This document shows positions 58,784-64,000 of a stretch of DNA of 64,000 bases, in pieces (position 1 is the stretch's first letter; the number at the start of each line of letters is the position of its first letter). The notes under the pieces were generated by a model. The model was not told the origin of the DNA. It ran no database searches and saw only the letters and a list, made by a program, of their open reading frames with translations. The position numbers and the translations under genes are program-made. Source of the DNA: Streptacidiphilus jiangxiensis (GTDB lineage: Bacteria; Actinomycetota; Actinomycetes; Streptomycetales; Streptomycetaceae); the NCBI RefSeq assembly GCF_900109465.1, contig NZ_FOAZ01000028.1, positions 22,191 through 86,190 on the forward strand, given 5' to 3'.

Positions 58784-60478
58784 TCAGTCTCGCAGCCCCT
58801 GCGGAGTGCGGGCGAGCAGGTTTTCGAGCGCCACGCCGTCCGGCAGGGTGCCGAAGGCGAGGCCGTGGTCGTCGGTGAGCCGCGCGGCGCAGAAGGCGTC
58901 GGCGACGGCGGTCGGGGCGTGGCGGACCAGAAGGGAGCCCTGGAGCACCAGGGCGAGGGACTCGACCAGACGCCGGGCGCCCGACTGGGCGTCGGCCGGG
59001 GTGGCCGACGCGGCCCGGGCCAGCCGGCCGCGGACGCGCTCCCACGCCGCGTCGAGGCGGGCGTCGGCGCCCTTGGCCGCGTCGATCTCGGCGGCGAAGG
59101 CCTGCACGGCCTCCGGCTCGCGGCCGAGCGCGCGCAGCACGTCGAGGGCCTGGACGTTGCCCGAGCCCTCCCAGATGCCGTTGAGCGGGGCGTCGCGGTA
59201 GAGCCGCGGCAGGCCCGAGGCCTCGTCGTAGCCGTTGCCGCCCAGGCACTCCAGGGCCTCGGCGACGGCGGCGGGCTGGCGCTTGCACACCCAGTACTTG
59301 CCGACGGCCGTGGCCAGCCGCAGGAACGCGCGCTCCTGCGCGTCGCCGCGCTGGGCGCGGTCGGTGGCACCGGCCAGCCGCAGCGCGAGCGTCGTCGCGG
59401 CCTCCGACTCCAGCGCGAGGTCGGCGACGACGTTGCGCATCAGTGGCTGGTCGATCAGCTTGGCGCCGAAGACGGAGCGGTGGCGGACGTGGTGGTCCGC
59501 CTGGGCGAGTGCGGCGCGGATGCCGGAGGCGGAACCGAGCACGCAGTCCAGGCGGGTCGCGGCGACCATGCCGATGATGGTCCGCACGCCCTGCCCCTGC
59601 GGGCCCACCAGCCAGGCGACGGTGTCGTCGAACTCAGGCTCGCTGCTGGCGTTGGAGCGGTTGCCGAGCTTGTCCTTCAGGCGCTGGATGCGGAAGGTGT
59701 TGCGACTGCCGTCCGGCAGCACCCGGGGCACCAGGAAGCAGGACAGGCCGCCGGGCGCCTGGGCGAGCACCAGGAACAGGTCGTTCATGGGGGCGCTGGT
59801 GAACCACTTGTGGCCGCGCAGCCGCCAACTGCCGTCCGGCCGCTCGGTGGCGGCGGTGGTGTTGGCGCGGACGTCGGTACCGCCCTGCTTCTCGGTCATC
59901 CCCATGCCGGCCAGCAGGCCGGGCTTGCCCAGCGGTGCGGAAAGGCCCGGCCGGTAGACCCGGCTGGTGAGCAACGGCTCGTACTGGGCCGCCAGTTCCG
60001 GCTGGGTGCGCAGCGCCGGGACGACGGCGTAGGTCATCGAGATCGGGCAGCCGTGGCCCGGCTCCGGAGTGCTCCACACCATGAACCCGGCCGCGCGCGC
60101 GACATGGGCGCCGGGCCGGGTGTCGGCCCAGGGCGCTCCGGCGAGGCCCTCGCGGACCGCGATGTCCATCAGCCGGTGGTAGGCGGGGTGGAACTCGACC
60201 TCGTCGACGCGGTTGCCGTAGCGGTCGTGGGTGCGCAGCTCGGGCTCGAACCGGTTGGCCTGGTCGGCCCAGTGCTGCACCTCCTCGCTGCCGGCCAGAC
60301 GCCCGACGCGGTGCAGGTCCTCCTCGTACCAGCCTGCGCCCTCCCGGTGCAGGCCCTCCAACAGCACCGGGTCGGCGGCGACGTCGTGGCCCACGAGCGC
60401 CGGGGGCTGGTTGGTCACCTCGTGGGTGCGGGCGGTGGGCTCGCTGCGCAGTGCGCCCGTCATCGGTGTATCAGTCAT
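58784..60478 (-). CDS. AidB-like acyl-CoA dehydrogenase family protein
   Basis: The 564-aa protein matches E. coli AidB closely by signature: REGAGWYEEDLHRVGRLAGS, CPISMTYAVVPAL, GMGMTEKQGGTDV, GHKWFTSAPM, the long DKLGNRSNAS segment, ECLGGNGYDE, and PLNGIWEGSGN. Length equals AidB (about 541) plus an N-terminal extension. AidB belongs to the adaptive response to alkylation: it is an FAD enzyme that also binds DNA through its C-terminus. The start overlaps the TetR stop by 8 bp, so translation is coupled. Confidence 0.92.
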   Translation of the reverse strand: MTDTPMTGALRSEPTARTHEVTNQPPALVGHDVAADPVLLEGLHREGAGWYEEDLHRVGRLAGSEEVQHWADQANRFEPELRTHDRYGNRVDEVEFHPAYHRLMDIAVREGLAGAPWADTRPGAHVARAAGFMVWSTPEPGHGCPISMTYAVVPALRTQPELAAQYEPLLTSRVYRPGLSAPLGKPGLLAGMGMTEKQGGTDVRANTTAATERPDGSWRLRGHKWFTSAPMNDLFLVLAQAPGGLSCFLVPRVLPDGSRNTFRIQRLKDKLGNRSNASSEPEFDDTVAWLVGPQGQGVRTIIGMVAATRLDCVLGSASGIRAALAQADHHVRHRSVFGAKLIDQPLMRNVVADLALESEAATTLALRLAGATDRAQRGDAQERAFLRLATAVGKYWVCKRQPAAVAEALECLGGNGYDEASGLPRLYRDAPLNGIWEGSGNVQALDVLRALGREPEAVQAFAAEIDAAKGADARLDAAWERVRGRLARAASATPADAQSGARRLVESLALVLQGSLLVRHAPTAVADAFCAARLTDDHGLAFGTLPDGVALENLLARTPQGLRD

Positions 60479-61115
60479 CGGAGCCTCCTGGACCGGCGGT
60501 CGGGACGGTGGGTGCGCCGGCGCAGCGCAGCGCCAGGGCGGTGAGTTCGAGGAGCAGGGCGTCGGCGGCCTCGGCGCTGCCGGGGACGGCGAGCGGGTCG
60601 ACCAGCACCTCGCCGACGGCGCCGGTCAGCGCGGCGGCCGTCACCTCCGGATCCTGCGGCGGCAGCAGGCCCACTGCGACGCCCTCGCGGACCACGTCGG
60701 CGAAGAGCGCGCGGTAGCGGCGGCGGAACTCCAGCCGTTCGGCGCCGACCGCCTCGTCGGCGGGCGCGGCGAGCAGCGCGTACGCGAGCCCGCGGCGCTC
60801 CAGGGCGCGCCGGGCGAAGACCTCCACTCCGCAGGCGAGCCGTTCGGCGGCGTCACCGCGACTCTCCCGGAGCACCGCGCCCAGCACCTCGACCTCGCGC
60901 CCGGCCGCGCGCCGGAACACCTCGACGGCGAGCGCGGACTTGGAGGGGAAGTGCTGGTAGACGGAGCCGGCCGACATCCCGGCGGCCGCGGCCACGGCCC
61001 CGACCGACGCCCCGCCCCAGCCGACCTCACCGACCACGGCGGTCGCCTCCGCGACCAGCCGCTCCCGCGCGGCGTCGAGCCGGGCACGGACGGCGGGGGT
61101 TTCACGGTAGGCCAT
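60471..61115 (-). CDS. TetR-family regulator of the AidB operon
   Basis: The 214-aa protein has GGASVGAVAAAAGMSAGSVYQHFPSKSALAVEVFRRA as helix-turn-helix. The ligand domain resembles TetR_C_33-type. An imperfect operator (TGAA, six bases, TTCA) lies 9-22 bp upstream of its ATG. It is first gene of the operon, overlapping aidB-like by 8 bp; autorepression and control of the three downstream genes are expected. Confidence 0.9.
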   Translation of the reverse strand: MAYRETPAVRARLDAARERLVAEATAVVGEVGWGGASVGAVAAAAGMSAGSVYQHFPSKSALAVEVFRRAAGREVEVLGAVLRESRGDAAERLACGVEVFARRALERRGLAYALLAAPADEAVGAERLEFRRRYRALFADVVREGVAVGLLPPQDPEVTAAALTGAVGEVLVDPLAVPGSAEAADALLLELTALALRCAGAPTVPTAGPGGSDD

Positions 61116-61191
61116 GAAAGAAGTGAACCACGATTCAGAGCTTGGGAGAACTCCCTGACGGCAGGGGAACTCCCGTTCGTTGGTACTGCCG

Positions 61192-62031
61192 ATGACCGAG
61201 GGGACCGGACGGGATCAGGGGGACGCGGTGGCGAGGAGCGGGCGGCGCGGCGGGGGTTCGTTCCTGAGGGAGTCGGCGGTGGTGGTCGTGTCCGCCCTCG
61301 TCCTCGCCGTCCTGGTGAAGACCTTCGCCTTCCAGGCCTTCTCGATCCCCTCCGACTCGATGAACAACACCCTGCTCAAGGGCGACCGGGTGCTCGTCGA
61401 CAAGTTCAGCCCCTGGTTCGGAGCCACCCCGACCCGTGGGGACGTCGTGGTGTTCAAGAACCCCGGCCACTGGCTGGACGACACGCCCGAGGCGCCGCAA
61501 CCGCACAGCGGCTTCGGTTACGACGTGCAGAACCTGCTGAGCGACGTCGGCCTGATGCCCGCCGTGGACCAGAGTTTCCTGATCAAGCGGGTGATCGCCG
61601 TCGGCGGCGACACCGTCAGCTGCGTGGCCGGGCAGCCCGTCAAGGTCGACGGCGTCGCCCTGCACGAGCCCTACCTCTACCCCGGCGCGACGCCCTGCGA
61701 CGAGGACGCGGTCGGCACCGTCGTCGTCCCCAAGGGCGACCTGTGGGTCATGGGCGACCACCGCAACGACTCCGCGGACTCGCGCTACCAGCGGATCCAC
61801 GGACGTGGCGGCGGCTTCGTGCCGCTCTCGGACGTGGTGGGGCGGGCGGACGTCGTGGCCTGGCCGCTCGGGCGGTGGGCGACGCTGCCGGAGCCGGCCA
61901 CGTTCCAGCAGGCGGGGCTGACGCGACCCGACGACGGGCTCACCGAGCCGATCGCCGTCGGCGCGATCGTCGCGGTCGTGCTCGCCGGCGCCGCCTTCCT
62001 GCTGCGCCGCAGGCGGCGTCAACGGGCGTGA
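61192..62031 (+). CDS. lepB: Signal peptidase I
   Basis: The 279-aa membrane protease releases signal peptides. An N-terminal helix (about 28-46) precedes the catalytic Ser56 in SIPSDSMNNTL, and Lys132 lies in IKRVIAVGGD. Also present are GDLWVMGDHRNDSADSR and a C-terminal second helix (PIAVGAIVAVVLAGAAFLL). Streptomyces carry several sip genes; this one stands alone and is divergent from the TetR. ATG 61192 is used; GTG 61228 has a better AGGGGGA site and is a real alternative. Confidence 0.93.
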   Translation: MTEGTGRDQGDAVARSGRRGGGSFLRESAVVVVSALVLAVLVKTFAFQAFSIPSDSMNNTLLKGDRVLVDKFSPWFGATPTRGDVVVFKNPGHWLDDTPEAPQPHSGFGYDVQNLLSDVGLMPAVDQSFLIKRVIAVGGDTVSCVAGQPVKVDGVALHEPYLYPGATPCDEDAVGTVVVPKGDLWVMGDHRNDSADSRYQRIHGRGGGFVPLSDVVGRADVVAWPLGRWATLPEPATFQQAGLTRPDDGLTEPIAVGAIVAVVLAGAAFLLRRRRRQRA

Positions 62032-62351
62032 ACACCCGCTGATCAGGCTGCATTTGATACTTGATCAGAGTTCATGCGCACGTAACAGAACCTCACTTCA
62101 CTGTTTCTGTGCGGGCGCTGTTGACCACAGGTCAACAACTCTGCTTTGCTACACCACGGCCAGTGGTGCAACTCTCGGCCCGACCTGATGACAGGTCGTC
62201 ATCTCTCAGGTTTCGCGCCACCTTTCTCCGAGCTCTTCTCCCCGTCGACACCCGCATCCGGGCCACCGACGGGCGTTCTGCGTGCATGGCAATACCGTCC
62301 GGACCAACCAGGCCGGGCGGCTGGCAGAGTGCAGAGAGGACCACCCCCAAG
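62032..62351. promoter_or_regulatory. 320-bp intergenic region with palindromes and a promoter candidate
   Basis: TGTTGACC and GGTCAACA (62119-62137) pair exactly around ACA and contain a TTGACC -35 candidate with a weak -10 (TTTGCT at 62145, 18-base spacer). A second inverted repeat, CGACCT and AGGTCG (62181-62198), overlaps GATGAC and GTCATC (62187-62203). No gene is visible. It drives the secreted protein at 62352. Confidence 0.45.
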
Positions 62352-64000
62352 ATGGGCAACACCACTCGCCGCGACTGGCGCCGACTGGCCGTGAGCGGCC
62401 TGGCGACGCTTTCGCTCGCGACCGGCGCGGCCATGGCCGCGGCCGCCTCCCCCGCTGCGGCCAGTCCGGCTGCCGGTCACGGCTCCGCCGTGGCCAATCC
62501 GTACAGCCCGGCCTACGGGCACTCCTACCGCCACGGTGTGATCCCGACCCGTGCCACTGCGGCCAAGATGAGCCAGTGGGCCTCCGGCCACAACTCGCCC
62601 CAGGTGGCGACCGGCCCGGAGACCCTCTCCTACGGCGGCGGCATCAACGGCGTCGGCGTCCTGGACGGCCACGCCAAGGTCTACCTGGTCTTCTACGGGA
62701 ACCAGTGGGGGACGCAGTCCACCAACAGCAGCGGCGACGCCACCTTCTCCGGTGACGCGGACGGCGCCGCCGCCGCCGCGCAGGAGATGTTCAAGGGCAT
62801 CGGCACCGGCAACGAGCTGTGGTCCGCGGACCTGACGCAGTGGTGTGACGGACCGAACGTGTCCTCGGGTGCGACCAGCTGCCCGAGCAACGCGAGCTTC
62901 GTGCCGTACCAGAGCGGCGGCGTCCTCTCCGGCGTCTGGTACGACAACTCCGGCGCCTCGCCGTCGGCGGCGTCCGGCAACCAGCTCGGCAGCGAGGCCG
63001 TCAACGCGGCCGGCCACTTCGGCAACACCACCGCCGCGTCCAACCGCGACGCGTACTACGTGATCCTCTCGCCGACGGGCACCAACCCGGACAACTACCA
63101 GGGCCAGTACTGCGCCTGGCACGACTACACGGGTGACTCCTCCCTCACCGGCGGCGCGGTCAGCAGCCCCTACGGCGACCTGGCCTTCTCCAACCAGCCG
63201 TACAACATGGACTCCGGCTCCGGCTGCGGCGTCGGCTTCGTCAACAGCCCCGGAACCCTCGACGGCTGGACGATGACCCTCGGCCACGAGTGGCACGAGA
63301 CCATGTCCGACCAGTTCCCGGCGGGCGGCTGGACCAACCAGCAGTCCGGCAGCTCCTACAACGGCCAGGAGAACTCCGACGAGTGCGCCTGGCTCTCCCC
63401 GGGCACCGCGGGCGGCGCGGCCATGGTGACCATGGGCACCGGCACCTTCGCCGAGCAGGCCAGCTGGTCCAACGACACCAACGCCTGCGCGATCTCGCAC
63501 CCGATCGTCAGCCACGGTGAGTCGGTCACGGTCAACAGCCCCGGCAACCAGAGCGGCACCGTCGGCACCGCGGTCTCGCTCCAGGTGTCCGGCTCCGACT
63601 CGGCCGGCAACTCCCTGACGTACTCCGCCAGCGGCCTCCCGGCGGGCCTGAGCATCTCCTCCTCCGGCCTGATCTCCGGCACCCCGACCACGGCGGCCAC
63701 GTCCAGCGTCACGGTCACCGCGACGTCCAGCACCGGCGCGACCGGCTCGGCGTCCTTCACCTGGACGATCAGCACCAGCGGCGGTGGCGGCAACGGCATC
63801 ACCAACGGCGGCTTCGAGACGGGTAGCTTCTCCGGCTGGACCACGACCGGCAACGCGGCCGTGTCCACCTCCGCGAAGCACAGCGGCAGCTACGGCGCCA
63901 TGCTCGGCCTGACCACCCCGTCCAACACCTCGACCGCGGCGCAGACCTTCACCGCGCCGACCGGCTCGACCAAGCTGTCCTTCTACTACAACGTGACCTG
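62352..64000 (+). CDS. Secreted multidomain protein, truncated by the window end
   Basis: At least 549 residues. Signal peptide about 1-38 (RRDWRRLAVSGLATLSLATG, then AAASPAAA). The N-terminal ~370-residue domain has VYLVFYGNQWG, a YVILSPTGTNPDNYQGQYCAWHDYTG segment, LGHEWHETMSDQFPAGGW and NSDECAW. This HE-x2-E-type pattern is seen in secreted actinobacterial proteins related to plant EXORDIUM/phosphate-induced proteins (inference). It is followed by a putative Ig domain (He_PIG: SGLPAGLSISSSGLISGTP, about 390-475) and the start of a carbohydrate-binding-like NGGFETGSFSGWTTTG domain. GAGAGGA lies 11 bases before the ATG. Enzymatic activity is uncertain. Confidence 0.78.
   Translation, partial: MGNTTRRDWRRLAVSGLATLSLATGAAMAAAASPAAASPAAGHGSAVANPYSPAYGHSYRHGVIPTRATAAKMSQWASGHNSPQVATGPETLSYGGGINGVGVLDGHAKVYLVFYGNQWGTQSTNSSGDATFSGDADGAAAAAQEMFKGIGTGNELWSADLTQWCDGPNVSSGATSCPSNASFVPYQSGGVLSGVWYDNSGASPSAASGNQLGSEAVNAAGHFGNTTAASNRDAYYVILSPTGTNPDNYQGQYCAWHDYTGDSSLTGGAVSSPYGDLAFSNQPYNMDSGSGCGVGFVNSPGTLDGWTMTLGHEWHETMSDQFPAGGWTNQQSGSSYNGQENSDECAWLSPGTAGGAAMVTMGTGTFAEQASWSNDTNACAISHPIVSHGESVTVNSPGNQSGTVGTAVSLQVSGSDSAGNSLTYSASGLPAGLSISSSGLISGTPTTAATSSVTVTATSSTGATGSASFTWTISTSGGGGNGITNGGFETGSFSGWTTTGNAAVSTSAKHSGSYGAMLGLTTPSNTSTAAQTFTAPTGSTKLSFYYNVT

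Noticed and set aside
61160..61192. ECF-type promoter (GGGGAACT...) before signal peptidase I
   Set aside because: A -35-like GGAAC is present, but no matching -10 lies at proper spacing before the start codon.
63276..63310. Zincin HExxH motif in the last protein
   Set aside because: The sequence is HEWHE, with one residue between Glu and His instead of two, so it is not a canonical HExxH site.
1..64000. tRNA, rRNA, integrase, transposase or prophage genes
   Set aside because: None seen on either strand; no clover-leaf, rRNA-like or DDE/tyrosine-recombinase signature was found by reading.

Overview
The window is high-GC actinomycete DNA, almost certainly from the family Streptomycetaceae. 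The support is strong third-position G+C, GGAGG-type ribosome sites, many GTG starts, a helicase-motif-less PriA, a 2-methylisoborneol gene pair, many TetR/XRE/AraC regulators with divergent neighbours, and a dispersed intergenic palindrome of a type common in Streptomyces. There are no rRNA or tRNA genes, CRISPR arrays, transposases or phage modules that I can see. Most of the region is chromosomal accessory and regulatory DNA. One housekeeping block (33.4-44.2 kb) is a conserved actinobacterial translation and metabolism cluster.

Layout. 0-2.1 kb: 2-methylisoborneol synthase and GPP C-methyltransferase (earthy odour). 2.2-6.2 kb: a PAS-GAF-PP2C phosphatase, a saccharopine-dehydrogenase-like oxidoreductase and a divergent GlxA-type AraC regulator sharing a perfect inverted repeat. 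6.3-9 kb: a DsbA-like protein, a Cys-rich 53-aa protein, DUF302 and a Tat-type hydrolase. 9-16.3 kb: an ArsR-type regulator with a GH38 alpha-mannosidase, a molbindin, and a secreted GH59 galactosylceramidase-like enzyme with a ricin-type lectin domain. 16.3-22 kb: patatin, a peptidoglycan-binding membrane protein, a TetR translationally coupled to an FAD dehydrogenase, a GNAT and a small membrane protein. 22-28.6 kb: an XRE/NB-ARC/TPR regulator, a GNAT/TetR divergon, a decayed DUF2254 gene, an XRE regulator and three tiny secreted or membrane proteins. 28.6-33.3 kb: a FabR-like TetR with a long operator, an NAD-epimerase, a zinc-ribbon protein, DUF5995 and a LysR/membrane-protein divergon.

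33.4-44.2 kb: guaB1, rpe, rsmB, fmt, def and priA all lie on the minus strand, interrupted by a plus-strand PstS-like membrane protein and a small HTH protein. 44.2-50.7 kb: an intergenic repeat mosaic, an NmrA-like SDR, a Ser/Thr kinase with a PQQ-type beta-propeller, a TetR preceded by a 42-bp palindrome, a GNAT, a secreted protein and a YbjQ-family protein. 50.7-57.2 kb: a 1341-aa PAS/GAF/PP2C/HATPase regulator, a small unknown protein, a secreted cyclophilin and a membrane protein. 57-61.1 kb: a TetR-AidB-DinB-CrtB-like operon. 61.2-64 kb: signal peptidase I and a secreted multidomain protein running off the window.

Genes that probably work together are: the 2-MIB pair; the ArsR-type/GH38 pair; the divergent regulator-target pairs, each with a visible inverted repeat; def-fmt (one-carbon start of translation) with priA, rsmB and rpe; and the TetR-AidB-DinB-CrtB operon. 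The best candidates for undescribed biology are that operon, the FabR-like TetR guarding two miniature membrane-protein genes, and the intergenic repeat family that abuts or enters gene 3' ends. Functions are inferred from motifs read by eye; no database search was run.
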